The notes under the pieces are model-generated. The model was not told the DNA's origin. It did not search any database and saw nothing but the letters and a program-made list of their open reading frames with translations. Below, piece after piece: positions 35,632-47,668 of a stretch of 60,000 nt of DNA. Source of the stretch: Polytrichum commune. Lineage: Eukaryota > Streptophyta > Polytrichopsida > Polytrichales > Polytrichaceae. A program made the position numbers and the translations under genes. The stretch covers positions 37,346,527 to 37,406,526 of the forward strand of contig OX485808.1 of assembly GCA_950295325.1 (NCBI GenBank), written 5' to 3'. Numbering within the stretch: position 1 is the stretch's first letter; every line of letters begins with the position of its first letter.

Positions 35632-35817
35632 GTTGAATAGAAATTCCTTGAAATAGCATTTGGTTGAGGGCCCAGTCACATAAGATTTCACACTGCACTT
35701 GAGGGCATGCGACCACACTACATGATTTTAGAAGTGTCTTAGGACAACCTTTGGAGACTTTTTTTGAGCTCTCACAATTTCATGGTCACGGCTCTTGGGT
35801 CATGTGTGAAGTGGCCC
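35632..35817. mobile_element. Short MITE with GTGTGAAGTGGCCC end, copy 1
   Basis: The core 35668-35817 starts GGGCCCAGTCACATAAGA and ends ATGTGTGAAGTGGCCC, imperfect inverted repeats. TGA precedes and TAA follows. About 36 bp of left flank (GAAATAGCATTTGGTTGA) is shared with the copy at 36656, so the duplicated unit is longer than the MITE core. Confidence 0.55.
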
Positions 35818-36269
35818 TAAACCATGATATCCAATGCCAACTTCTAAATTGGATGACTTTTAGTCAATTAAGGCAACCTCTTACCCATTCCAAATACATT
35901 CATTGAGCCTCACATAAATTCTTTGTTCGTCCAAATATTACATACCCTACTTTAGATATACAATTGAATGGGTTATTTTATTCAAGCTATAGCAATTCCA
36001 AGATTTTTATAAATTTTTGCTCTATTGAATTAAGGTACCCTATATTTTTTCTCACGTGGTTTAATAAACTTTCGATAGTGACCTGCCCATGATTGAAGAC
36101 CGGTTTTAGGAGGAGGAGGAGGAGGTTAGTAGGTGGGTCCGGATTTGAGAAGATGAGAGTAGATAGTTGGCACATACAAACCCTACCCCATCATATTCCA
36201 TCTACAATTGGGCAAGTTTGTCCTTATTCCCACTAGAATCTAGTGGGCAAGTGGCCTACATGGAAACTC
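35818..36269. other. Gene-free stretch
   Basis: No gene recognised; a short GGAGGA run sits at about 36109-36126. Confidence 0.4.
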
Positions 36270-36352
36270 ACCCTTATTCATAAGAAGTGTCAATAGAAAG
36301 GCTACCATAGTGACCTAAAATACCATAAATGATAATATGACACTAAATATTT
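36270..36352. mobile_element. CACTA-like MITE, right-end fragment
   Basis: AGAAGTGTCAATAGAAAGGC, CTACCATAGTGACC and TGACACTAAATATTTCAC match the right part of the 24.5- and 28.4-kb elements. Confidence 0.5.
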
Positions 36353-36655
36353 CACACACGAGAATGAGGGCCCGCGACAATTGCACTTTAAGCATTGTTA
36401 TGGTGGTAAAGGCGGAGCTTGTCCAAGTTTGTTTCACACTACACTTGAGGGACCAATGGAGTAAGTGAATGCAAGATGGATGTAAAGTCTACATGGATTC
36501 CTACATGGCATCAAATGGATCATGTTTTCATGGTCACTTGAACTATTTTCAAGAGCCACCTCTTGGAGGTAGGCCTAACACAAAATTGGGAGACCATTGC
36601 ACTTTGACACTCACAACCGTTGATTTATTATATTTCAACATGTGTGAGGACCCTA

Positions 36656-36840
36656 CATGAATAGAAAGTCATCGAAATAGCATTTGGTTGAGGGCTTGGT
36701 CGCATATGACTTCACACTACACTAAGGGCGCATGGCCACGCTATATGATCTTGGAAGTTGTCTTGGGACGGCCTTTGGACATTTCTTTGGGCTCTCATAA
36801 ATTCATGATCATGGCTCTTGGCTCGTGTGTGAAGTGTGGC
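36656..36840. mobile_element. Short MITE with GTGTGAAGTG end, copy 2
   Basis: Same orientation and order as 35632-35817, 1 kb away: GAAATAGCATTTGGTTGAGG, TTCACACTACACTAAGGGC, then GTGTGTGAAGTG at the right end. Confidence 0.55.
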
Positions 36841-37086
36841 AAGGTAGGTAGAGAGACATATAGCCCTGACACATGAGCCTTGGGAAGGGCCTGCCACAAC
36901 AATAGCTACCGCGCAAGTTATAATCGATATGACTGCTCGGGCTGCTCAAGTGGAGGCGACAAAAACTACAGCATGGGCTAAAGCTTCCACAAAGCCGGGT
37001 CCTTTCACGAAATGTACCACGATGGTACATCCAAATTGTGCCAAAGCTATGGAAACCACTCCCCACCAGTGTGTATGTTTGACAAA

Positions 37087-37310
37087 TGTCATTTGACGTT
37101 CAACTTCAAATCCAAAAGTGTCACATGACGTTTTCAAAAACAAAAATGAATGTCAATTGACATCTACATTTTCTTTTAAAATGCCACCTCAATGTCATAT
37201 GCCTAATAATACGTGTCAATTCAATTTGTAAAGTGTCAATTGACGTGTGGTTTTTTTTCTTCACAAATCACACTACTTGTCAAAATCTAAATTGTGCGTG
37301 TCAATTGACG
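37087..37310. promoter_or_regulatory. Cluster of TGTCAATTGACG palindromes
   Basis: Variants occur at 37087 (TGTCATTTGACG), about 37119 (TGTCACATGACG), 37151 (TGTCAATTGACA, a perfect palindrome), 37214 (partial), 37234 and 37299 (TGTCAATTGACG). Each contains inverted TTGAC half-sites, the core of WRKY W-boxes, plus TGACG. The cluster lies 0.5-0.7 kb upstream of the coatomer pseudogene. It may be regulatory or just a degenerate repeat. Confidence 0.35.
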
Positions 37311-37825
37311 TGCATTTTATTTTTGTGCGCGTTTTTGCATGTCAAATATCAAAAACTTGCACAAACTTTGTCAAAAATACACACTACTCCCAAGCACGGT
37401 GGCACTTTCATTGCCCATGTGCCAGGTCTAATAGTGTCAGCTTTGAGACACATGTCTATAGCCTAGACTCACAGGAACAACTACGTATCAAGAAGGGGCG
37501 GACCCCTGCCTCTAGCCCACTCTCTTCCTCTTCCTCTTCCTCTTCCTCTTCCTCCTCTCGACCGCCTCCATTCACCTCAAACTTGGAACTATGGAGATCG
37601 GTGCCAGCAGAAGCTTAGTGCTCTTCTTCACTTTCCGCTCTAGATGATGCAGCCAACGCAGCTAAGTTGGCGCTTACGGCTACAGTTCATCATCTCCATC
37701 GGCAACTGTAAGCGGTGAATCAACAATTAAGTTTTGTTATGTTGGTTGGTAGTCTTCCTGATTGCTATGTGGGACTCTTGCTGTGTTTTTTGGGTTGCTC
37801 TGATCTTGTTTTGTGCATCCAACAG

Positions 37826-40003
37826 AGGAAGCTCGAAGGTCAAAGGTCGGACCGGGTGAAATGTGTGGATCTTCATCCGACAGAGACTCATGGTTAGTGC
37901 CCTTTGCACTCGATCCAAGTTGGCTTTGACAGGGTAATTTACTAAGTTTCTCTAATTCACCCACATCTCACAACATTGGCAGGTAGAATAAATCTCCTCC
38001 GATGGGAAATTAAGTGATGATAGAACATCCGTGAACTTGGAGGTAAAAGTCTAGGAGGATTTGTCAATCTGTGCGTCTGATTTTCCTCAATACCTACTTC
38101 ACCATAATGCCATCAGGCATGAATTTGCTGGAAGTGGTTAACGCTGAGATCCGTTTTTACTTCTTCTGCAGGATTCTAGCTAAATGTCCATAATAAGACT
38201 GGAAGAAATAGGCTGAATGTCGAATGAAAGCTTCCCTGTAGGCTTGTATGATGAATAGAAAGAGGTCATTATTTTCTTCGTGACATCTCGAATGTTTGTT
38301 GCTAAGGTCTGAATGCTCTTACACCAACTGATGTGATCATTACAAGATTCTCAACCTTCATATTTTCCACCATTGTCTTTTAGGGCAGGATCTCAGCTAC
38401 AGTACTTAGGTTCTTCCTGTTTTGGGATTCCGATCAAGTAGTTCCTTGTTTTGAAAGTCTACCTACCAAAGCCGGCAGAATTTGCTGGTGTTTCCTACAA
38501 ATGTCAACATGGTGATATGGTCTTGAAAATAGTTGGCTTTCCATAATTAGGATCTTTTTAAGGGTTAGTCAACATGTCAAGCTCTTTACATGTAGCAGTA
38601 GTTGCTCCCAGCTATTCCTCATAAGAACATACATTTTTAGTGGAAAGCCAGAGTTTCACATTAGGAAATCTGCATAAGTATTACAATCAATTTCAACCCA
38701 TGAAATACCGTCAGCTTGTTTTTCCAAGGAGCTTGAGATAACCTAAAGTATCATGCGTTAAGTGTCAGTTCTAGCTTGACATACTGAAATTTGGTTCTGG
38801 TTTGACAGGTTACAGATGGAGAGATTGCCGTCGGCTGTGAAAAAGCTTGGTAGTTGTGACCTTTATCCCCAGGTGACACTCTTAATTTATCCTGTGAACT
38901 ATTCAATCCGGTCAGCTGGTCAGACTGACCTTTGTGTACATGAAACAGCAGGAATGGTGCATAAAGAAATCATTCACGGTCTTGTCATTGGAGCGGTTAA
39001 CAAGTGCTGAATTCCTTCGTTAATTATGTGAACGTGTCCCTGTTTAATAAGCGGGGGACACTTGATCCTACTAATAGGGTGCTGAGTTCTTAAACATTGT
39101 GTGGAGTGGTTCTGTAGGTTTAAATTAACATGAACTTGTTCTTGGTAAACTTTTGTGTAGAGCTTGAAGCACAATCCAAATGGAAGATTTGTGGTGAAGG
39201 GGAACACATTATTTATACTTATCTTGCATGAAGAAACAAATCCTTTGGTCCTGCATGCCCTTAGAGTTTGTCTGGTCTCTCGATGGTGAATCTGCTGTGC
39301 GAGAAAGCACTTCAGAAATCAAAGTTGTCAACAAATCGTTTCAGGTTTCTTCTCATAATTCATCTGCAGTTGTGGATTGTCCTCAAATTTGTAGTGCTAG
39401 GTATGTGCATATATTGTGCCTTCTTTCTGTATAATTGTCTGTTTACCACATTGTTTAGCTGGTGCTGGTAGGAATTCTCTCGGTACTCAATGAACTCTTG
39501 GTATTGTGTTTGTAGAGTTCTTTCATAGCAAGTTTGTGAGCAGTGGCTGACATTCAATCATTTTCAATATGGACATTTGACATATAGGAAAGAATTGATC
39601 TTGTTGTAAAGGTGAAATTAGTCTTTTGCTATACTCGACACAAGTTATGCATAACAATCATGTTGTCGTTTTATCCAATTCCCTGGCTAAGGAGGCGCTG
39701 CTTTGTTGACCATTAGCTCTCCAAATTTACAATTTCAAATTCGAAGGTGGGATTTATGCATGTATAAGATGTAAATTTTGATGGTCTGGAGGGCTATGTT
39801 ACTTTTTCTTTCAAATGTAGGGCCGTGGCAAAGTGTTCTTCCTTGCAAGGTATTGGATGAACTATTGTTTGGTTGAATAATAGGATATGAATGACTCTTC
39901 AGAAGTTTTGTGTCGTGCTTGCAGAGCATCTACTAGTCAGATGGTGGAGATTTTCATTGTGATTCATGCAAGTCGAAACTCTTTCTACATCCTGAAGTAT
40001 AAT
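37826..40003 (+). pseudogene. Decayed coatomer beta-prime subunit (COPI) gene, introns retained
   Basis: Four exon remnants in order match the family. 37826-37892 encodes RKLEGQRSDRVKCVDLHPTE (N-terminus). 38809-38872 encodes VTDGE, then after a 2-base loss RLPSAVKKLGSCDLYPQ. 39161-39344 begins SLKHNPNGRFVV and ends ALEFVWSLDGESAVRESTSE with frameshifts and a TGA where family members have Trp. 39925-40003 has a TAG for the Trp of LYWSDGGD, a shift, then ASRNSFYILKYN. Splice-like GT/AG borders remain. The beta-propeller region between the first two remnants (roughly residues 25-320) is missing. The functional protein coats Golgi-derived COPI vesicles; this copy cannot. Introns show it arose by DNA duplication, not retroposition. 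Possible further decay extends to about 40260. Confidence 0.85.
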
Positions 40004-40565
40004 GTAAGCAGCATTCTTCCATTGTTTCTTCTGATTGAAGATCTCACACCTAGCTTCTCAATGCTCTAGACTGCTGTAATTTACCACAACATAAATAGAT
40101 CTTCTATTACTTGGAAATCTTGTTGCACTTGTGTATTAAAATCCTGCACAGAAGACGGCAGATATCAGCTCCTTGCAGAAGTTCATGAATAATCTTCTAC
40201 TGTTGAAGAGATTGGGAACAAGAACGTTGGGAGATTTCGTACTGGGGACCAGTTTCACGTAAGTTTGAGGTTGTTTGTTTTAATGTCATATTACCGCTAC
40301 TTGTTATAAAAGAATAGTCAGTCCTATTTGTGTTTGCAATAGGAAATGTTCACAGTTTAAAGTTTTATTTTCAAGACTGATTGGAAGCAATGTTTGATTT
40401 GAAGCAGGAGTCATCATGTTCACCCCAAGGTATTCTTTTCTCTTTCAAGAGTCGAGAGTCTTGAAGATGCAAACTCAGCTAGTCCAAATTATTATTTCTT
40501 CTTCAGTATGATGTTTTAGCATCTTCACACCATGTTCTCAAGGTGATGACCTCGTCGATTGTTAC

Positions 40566-42040
40566 AGATGGTATCAGCCACCCCGAGCCAAAGACGTTTG
40601 GAGGTCAATGTGTTCTCAAGTGTCACGTTCATTGATGTTGCCATTGTTTCGGTAACATTATCAAGGTAGTCATTGTTTTGGCTATCGTATTATGGTGAAA
40701 CAATTGCAACCTCAATGAAAGCGAAGCTCAGGAACACTGTCGGGACAGTGAGCAACAAGACGGTCAGGAAATCAAAAAAATTCAAATTCAATGCAGCCAC
40801 ATGCAGGTAGCACAGATGGTATGATTGGCCACCCCAAAGCAAGGACGTTTGGGGGTAAACCTGTTCCAAGCATTGCTATCCTTGATGTTGCCATTGTTTT
40901 GCTAAGATTAACGAGGTAGTCATTGATTTGGCTATTGTATAATATTGCGAAACAATGGTGACCTCAATGATAACAATACTCGGGAACACAGTCGGGACAG
41001 TGAGCAACAAGACGGTCAGAAATTCGAAGAAATTCAAATTCAATGCAGCCACATGCAGGTAGCACAGATGGTATGATTGGCCACCCCAAAGCAAGGACGT
41101 TTGGGGGTAAACCTGTTCCGAGCATTGCTATCCTTGATGTTGCCATTGTTTTGCTAAGATTAACGAGGTAGTCATTGATTTGGCTATTGTATAATATTGC
41201 GAAACAATGGTGACCTCAATGATAACAATACTCGGGAACACAGTCGGAACAGTGAGCAACAAGACGGTCAGGAAATTGAAGAAATTCAAATTCAATGCAG
41301 CCACATGCAGGTAGCACAGATGGTATGATTGGCCACCCCAAAGCAAGGACGTTTGGGGGTAAACCTGTTCCGAGCATTGCTATCCTTGATGTTGCCATTG
41401 TTTTGCTAAGATTAACGAGGTAGTCATTGATTTGGCTATTGTATAATATTGCGAAACAATGGTGACCTCAATGACAACAATACTCGGGAACACAGTCGGG
41501 ACAGTGAGCAACAAGACGGTCAGGAAATTGAAGAAATTCAAATTCAATGCAGCCACATGCAGGTAGCACAGATGGTATGATTGGCCACCCCAAAGCAAGG
41601 ACGTTTGGGGGTAAACCTGTTCTGAGCATTGCTATCCTTGATGTTGCCATTGTTTTGCTAAGATTATCGAGGTAGTCATTGATTTGGTTATTGTATAATA
41701 TTGCGAAACAATGGCGACCTTAATGACAACAATACTTGGGAACACAGTCGGGACGTCGAGCAGCAAGATGGCTGGGACATTGTACAAATTTGGATTAAAC
41801 ACAGCCACCTGTGGGTACTGGCCACCCCAAAGCAAGGACGTTTAGAGGTCAATGTGTTCCTGAGCATCGTGTTTGTAGGCAATGCCATTGTTTTGCAAAC
41901 ATTATCAAGGTAGTCATTGTTTTGGCTATCGTAATATCGTGAAACAATGGCAAAATCTACAAATGTGAAGCTCGGGAACACAGTCGGGATGTTGAGCACC
42001 AAGACAGTTGGGACATCGTACAAATGTGGATCAAATGTGC
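40566..42040. repeat. 252-bp tandem satellite array, about six units
   Basis: The word GCAGCCAC recurs at 40793, 41045, 41297 and 41549, and as ACAGCCAC at 41801: exactly 252 bp apart. The central units are almost identical; the first (40566-40792) and last two are diverged, and the unit after 41801 has a short deletion. Each unit carries ATGGTATGATTGGCCACCCC and GAACACAGTCGGGACAGTG. Since 252 is divisible by 3, minus-strand frames of 72 codons recur identically; they contain stops in every unit and are not taken as genes. Confidence 0.92.
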
Positions 42041-44368
42041 ACCTTGATTTATAAATATGTTGATCACAATTTGACTCTCGTAAAGCAAATACGTTGAGTT
42101 TGTTTTTGACATTTGTAACAATGAAAAGGAACATTGATGTCAAGAAATTGAAGGGGGGAAAAGGAGTTGTGAAAGTGCATACTACTGCTATGTGTTGTTT
42201 GTCAATTGGAAGTTCATTGGGTGCACGTGATCACGAGATGATCCAGGTAAGTGAAGATAGTCATGTTAACAAAAAGATGTAATAGAGACTGCGATTTTGA
42301 GAGAAGAGTGCCGGAATGTTGAATGAAGGTATTGCAGAGAATAACTTAATACTGCCTGGGAAACCCTGCAAAACCTAGAGTGCTCGAGGGAAAAGGAGGA
42401 ACCTATGTCTGTAAACCCTAAATGCTGCATTGGGAAGCTGATGAGAAATTGCCTGTCCATCTTTAGTGAGTTGTTGGAATAATCATCTACATACCTAATA
42501 ATCACAATGACCATCACAGTAACAGATCAGCAATCTAAGCATGGTTTAACATTTGTGTTTTAGAATGAATGCATTTGCTACATGTCAAAATCTCTTGTTT
42601 ATTTAAGATAGTGTTTATTTAAGATATGTTGTTGGTGAAATATCTTACACCCAATTCAAAAATCAATGTAGGTGGGAATAATAGTAGGAAGTTGAAAGAG
42701 TCTTCCGTCAATCAAGCATACCTTGGTTTGCATAAGATTGTAAGATGAGTTGAGGGTTGTCGTAATGCATTTGTACAATTAATTAACAATTTCAGAATTT
42801 GAGTCAAAATGTTACATGATTTTGTGGAGTAAATTGGGGTTTTCCAAAACCCTAAGAAGCTGAAAGCGAAATTGGGATTTGGGAGCATAAATCTTAAACC
42901 CACCAAGCCCTCATATACGGTGTTTGAAACATCATGAGAACCTACGTCCTATCTTTGAAAGTTTATTCCTTCCATACCTACACCAAAATCCTGAATGATT
43001 TGAGCAAGTCCATTAATTGGGAGTTCACTTTTCATGTGATCATGAGATGAACTCAAGGTTTGTGTGGAAATTGGGCAACAATTCAAGACAAAGGAAAGGG
43101 AGCGACCAAATGTTCATGTAAAGAATGACCTGTATTCAATGTCACGGTATGTGAAGAAAAATCTCCAAACTTTGTGCTTCCTTTCATATATTGCAAATCA
43201 CGGCCCTTTGTAAAGCATTTATAAAGTAAAAGCTGCTCAGAGAGTATAGAAAATAAATAGGTCAATTTCAGTTGGGCTGCCAATATAAAACATTGTGTGT
43301 ACAAGACATTTTATTGCTCGCAGATGGCAGATAACATCAACTTAAAGAACTATTTCTTTAAGCTGCATGGGTGACAAAGCCATTTATTGTGAGATGCCTG
43401 CTTTCATTTGAGGCACACAAATGCTAAGTGCAAGGATGATGAGTGTGGATTGAATTTTGATTTCTACTTTTGCAATTGAGTGTCACCAACATTGTAAATA
43501 TAACCTCTATTGCTTACAAATTAAACCTCCTCCCAAGCCCTCAGAGGACAGAGATGACAGCCAATTTTTTTAGGAGTGAAATATTGCATACCACAGAAGT
43601 AGATTTACAATTATTTCCGTAACACAGGGTGTTCTGTGTGGGACTTGATCGTATGGTGGTAACGAGGTAAACCAATAATTTCAGACTTTGCAGGATGTTA
43701 TAGTGTGCATTCAATTTCTGTTTTCTTATTTAACAATTGAAAGTTGTAATTATCATAAAGCTCAAACCTCATCCCAAACCCCTCGGAGGACAGTGATGCC
43801 AGCCAAATTGTAGTAATTACATGGTGAAACTATAATTTCAGTCCTGCCAGCACATAGTAGTATTCCAATGATGCATTTGACTTTCAAATCCTTAGGTCCA
43901 AACTTGGAGATCAAGTTGTAGTTCCAATACTCCCCATGAACATGAGTTGGCACTTCGAAGTACATGTAATAACTGAGTAGTTGTCAGAAATTGATTGATA
44001 TTTTGGTGCAACCAACAGGAAGAATTTGGAAACGACCTGTCAAGATCCTACATTGTTGGTTATGCCTTACTAAGAAAGTACAGATATATTATCTGTAATT
44101 CCTCTACAGTAATGGGCCTTTTTTTTCCTTAACTTAGGGTTTTGAAATTTGGATTTGTTTTGTATTGCCATTTCCATTGGGTTGCTTGTAACTGATTAGC
44201 TGCTGGGTACATCAATTTACTATTTGGGTGATTTGGGTGTGGTGTATTCCAGGTTGAGCCAATAATTCATAAAGTAGACTGTTAGGGCAGTTGATTCACT
44301 CAATGATTTCATTAGTATCCATCAATCTTTGAGGTGCTCTTTGGGCTCAGTTTGCGGCCGATGTGGCA
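42041..44368. other. Mostly non-coding; possible leader exon
   Basis: At 42120 an ATG opens 42 codons (MKRNIDVKKLKGGKGVVKVH...) ending at CAG followed by GTAAGTG (42247), a good donor site; it could be an exon but matches nothing I know. A 60-bp segment at 43518-43580 (CCTCAGAGGACAGAGATGAC) recurs diverged at 43754-43815. Nothing else seen. Confidence 0.35.
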
Positions 44369-44722
44369 ATGAGTGACCAAACACTTGCTGCTGTTAAGAA
44401 AATTAAGGGAGTGACACGCAACTTGTCAGACTGCATCGACTTGCTGTGGATGTTGGAGTTGAAGAAACAGAAAGGCATGGCCGTCACTCAGAACGTCGTG
44501 GACGACGACATGAAAAAACTTCAGTCACAGGCCAAGGTCATGCAGGACAAGCTGACGGAGATGGTGGGGGGAATTAAACTCGACGGTCCAGGCCCTGAGG
44601 GATCCAATGCGGCTGCGGGCGGGGAAGGTTTCGATGTTGGCCATTTTGATAAGGACAAAGCGGAGGCAGCCGCTCTCGCAACTTTAGATTCAATTCCTTT
44701 CAATATGAATCCCTTCTTCTGA
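44369..44722 (+). CDS. Unrecognised small helical protein, 117 residues
   Basis: ATG 44369 to TGA 44720-44722. The protein starts MSDQTLAAVKKIKGVTRNLS, has a mainly helical, charged N-terminal 65 residues (DDDMKKLQSQAKVMQDKLTE reads like a coiled coil), a Gly/Ala-rich linker and an acidic tail ending DSIPFNMNPFF. GC content and codon use are clearly higher than in the flanks, which supports a real gene. A possible acceptor (GGGCTCAG) lies 19 bp upstream of the ATG, so this may be the last exon of a longer gene. I do not recognise the family. Confidence 0.6.
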   Translation: MSDQTLAAVKKIKGVTRNLSDCIDLLWMLELKKQKGMAVTQNVVDDDMKKLQSQAKVMQDKLTEMVGGIKLDGPGPEGSNAAAGGEGFDVGHFDKDKAEAAALATLDSIPFNMNPFF

Positions 44723-47257
44723 AACAAATTTCCTATAACTTCATTACAAGTCGGGTTTGACTGAATTTAAAGTCCCTAAAGGACTGATATAACCGTATGT
44801 AGTGTATGCAGTTGTAGAAAGAATTTATGGAAATATTCTGATGAATTTACAAATAATCTGACCTAATTGGAGAGTCTCCTAGCTGGGATTTCTTTTTGCT
44901 TTCCAACATGCAGTTGTCATTTGGACCAAACTAAATTTCAGAATATGAGCAAGCAAATATTTTGAGTGTAGTGTTGAATCAACAAATAATATCTACATCA
45001 ACAAACTTTAAGTCTCAGCTACTTTAATCGTTTCCTGAACAGTGATGTTGATATAAGAAATCACAAGTTTGGTTTCATAGAAATCGTTCTATTGATTTTT
45101 TTTACAATGTTCCTCCTATTCAAGCTTTCAGAAAGTCCTACTTCTCAATAATTTCATAGCCAGTTTCCAACTTTTTCCATCTCACCTTATTGTGGAAGTC
45201 AACTAGGCATCCTTGAAGGTCTATGTATCTCTAGAGTTTCTCAAACCCCCTAATGTCCTTCGCAGACTTCAATTTCATCGTGCCTTTTTACCCTTCCCTA
45301 TATTGTTACAACCACAAAATCATCATAATTTTTTGCACGTGATTTTTTTAATTTCAGTTGTCGGATGCAATCTGTCACTGAGCTCATGTTGTGACCACAG
45401 GCAAGGTAAACTTTTACTTGATGTGAATCAAATAATCCGATTCTCTTCCCTTTGCAGTTGATGGATTATAAGGTTTGTAATCCAGGTGATTAGAGTTTGT
45501 AGGGTTTTAGGCATGACATGCTCCCTGTTTGTCTTCAACCTCAAGCTATTTCAACATGGCTTTTATTCTCCACAACATCATTTCACAGTGCAACCTTCTT
45601 TCTGTCACATTGCTACAATTTGTCAATTTTTGTGACATTATGATTGCTTACACATAAATGTTGTCACAAAACCCTCAAATCCATCTCCTGAATGCACTCG
45701 TAATCGAAAGAGTACATAGTGGATTACCTGCAGTGATTTCCAATTGATTTAGAGATGTCACGTGGGTATATCATGACGTGAGACAGCTTCCTTGCAGACA
45801 GGAACAAGGTATATCAAATTTCTATAATCCCAATGTTGGTGACATTGTTGATATTGATGCCAATCGGGTGATGATGATTGGGTGCCAGTCATGAATATTG
45901 AAATATAAAAGTGGCATTTTATTTTGATGTTAATGTCAACCCATTCCCTCAAGTTCATTGTTCATCAAACCCAGTAAGGTATGTGGGTGTTATTCAGTTA
46001 CTTTTCTTTGATTGGACAGCCATATTTGATTGGTGTGTGATCGGGTGCATCAAAGAACAAACACCATAAAGATACATGTTTAAAAGAGACTAGACTACAT
46101 CTTCAAGTTTTATTAATTACTCCACATTCAATAGTGAACAATTGGGAGGACCTATGTATTTAGTCAAGGAATCAACAAACATGCACTTTTGATAACTACA
46201 AGTCAAATCAAGGGAGGTTCGATTTTCATTCAAGCTTTTGTTGACATTTCATCACAGATTTGATAATGGAACACAAATTTGAAGATGTAAATCTAATCAA
46301 TTGAAGATGGAGAACAAGAAATACAAACTGAATATATCACTCACATTCCTTATATTCCATAACCCTGAAGTGTGGTCATTGCACAGATTTTCTCACAACT
46401 GAGATGAATCAATATCTCCATCTAAATGTAATCAATACATTTAGATGCAGAGGCCAAAATTGCTTCACCCAAACCATTTGTGGCTAGGTACTTGCTTAGT
46501 TCAGTGAAATTTGGTTGATTGAAGAATAAGAGGCAGCTCTCTTTAAAGAAAGGAGTCTAGGTGTTGAAATACATAAGCACACAAATCTCCCAGAATCGAA
46601 GAACCACCAACAATTTGAGAATAACTCTAAACCTAACACTGGGTCTTTGATGGAAGAAAATGTATCCTGATTGTTGAGGTCTATTGCTAATGAACCTAAG
46701 AGAGAACAAATGCATTGCAACAATTGAAGTTAGTATTAGAATAAATTAATATTTCAGCATTTCACCACATGCAGGAAAAACTGATTCATCCGAACAGGAG
46801 TAGCAGGAGGTCATCCTCACAAGTATGCTAGTAGTCATAACTATGACTCGAGCATTCCATACTCTTAAGTGATGTTTTAAAGTTGACCACACAAGGTCAC
46901 ATTGTAGCCAGAGCCTCATTGAAAAGGAGCAAAATGAATGGAAACAAGTGTGCAGGGGATAGCTTCACATAAGGCAGTTTTTGCACAAACCACAACCTGA
47001 GGGTGGCATCCTCAAGCAGCTTTGACAGAAACTATTTATCAGGAATCCTCAATCTTTTGCACAGTGCATTCACAAACTCATCACATTTATGTTCTTGTGA
47101 AGGCACCATGCTGCTGCTGCTAACATCATCCACTCATCAACAAAATTTTACTAAACATTGCTGCTGAGAGTTGATGATATTCACCTAGCTGCAAGAGGGG
47201 TACAGTGAAAGCCAACAATAGCATAGCTTCTCTCTCCATGACCAATCCTCAGGTAGC
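44723..47257. other. Gene-free stretch
   Basis: No gene recognised. A perfect 12-bp hairpin lies at 46419-46447 (CATCTAAATGTA, 5-nt loop, inverse). The right end must hold the 3' UTR of the minus-strand MIC10 gene. Confidence 0.45.
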
Positions 47258-47611
47258 TCAAGCCTGAGCCTCTTGAATTTCTTCAACATGATGTTTTGGC
47301 TCTGGAATACTGGCAGGAATGCTGGGAGGAATGCTAGCAGGAGTTGCCAAGGGAGGAGCACTTGGAGTAGTAGAGGATAATGCTGACCATTTCCCGAGTG
47401 CTCCACGGAAAAGCTGTGAGGAGTCTGTGTATGCAGATCCTAACCCTGAGCCAGCACCAAATGCAACAGCTGCCCATCGTGTGGTGGGACTCCTGAAAAG
47501 CAGCAGTGCGGCAGCTGCTCCAGAGAGGGAGCCATACACAAACCGCCGCAGCGTTAGGTCAATGGCTGCATCCCAGTTCTGCACATGCTGAAGTTGTGGT
47601 GGTCTCTCCAT
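47258..47611 (-). CDS. MIC10: MICOS complex subunit MIC10
   Basis: 117 residues from ATG 47611 to TGA 47258. After NWDAAIDLTLRRFVYGSLSG the first membrane segment (about 24-39) carries GxxxG (G27, G31). RSPTTRW forms the loop and the second segment (46-62, AVAFGAGSGLGSAYT) carries the glycine run G52-G54-G56-G58. This is the MIC10 hallmark: hairpin insertion and oligomerisation that bend the inner mitochondrial membrane at crista junctions. The C-terminal tail is a Pro/Ser-rich, possibly variable extension. A further in-frame ATG at 47641 would add 10 residues (MWIDLQMWQA), but TGTGGCAG just before 47614 is a good splice acceptor, which favours the 47611 start. No defect seen. Confidence 0.93.
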   Translation of the reverse strand: MERPPQLQHVQNWDAAIDLTLRRFVYGSLSGAAAALLLFRSPTTRWAAVAFGAGSGLGSAYTDSSQLFRGALGKWSALSSTTPSAPPLATPASIPPSIPASIPEPKHHVEEIQEAQA

Positions 47612-47668
47612 TGCCTGCCACATTTGAAGGTCAATCCACATGACACAATGGCTCCCACATGTTGTGTT

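Noticed and set aside
36109-36126. Possible CRISPR-like or other prokaryotic repeats anywhere in the window
   Set aside because: The tandem repeats are satellites, microsatellites or LRRs without spacers; the sequence is eukaryotic.
37500-37620. Serine-run frame in the (TTCCTC)n tract
   Set aside because: Low-complexity microsatellite translation; more likely the leader region of the decayed coatomer gene.
40876-41835. Near-identical minus-strand frames of 60-72 codons
   Set aside because: They recur only because the satellite unit is 252 bp, a multiple of three; each unit contains stops and no start context.
47319-47591. A 90-codon plus-strand frame opposite MIC10
   Set aside because: It is the antisense shadow of the MIC10 exon.
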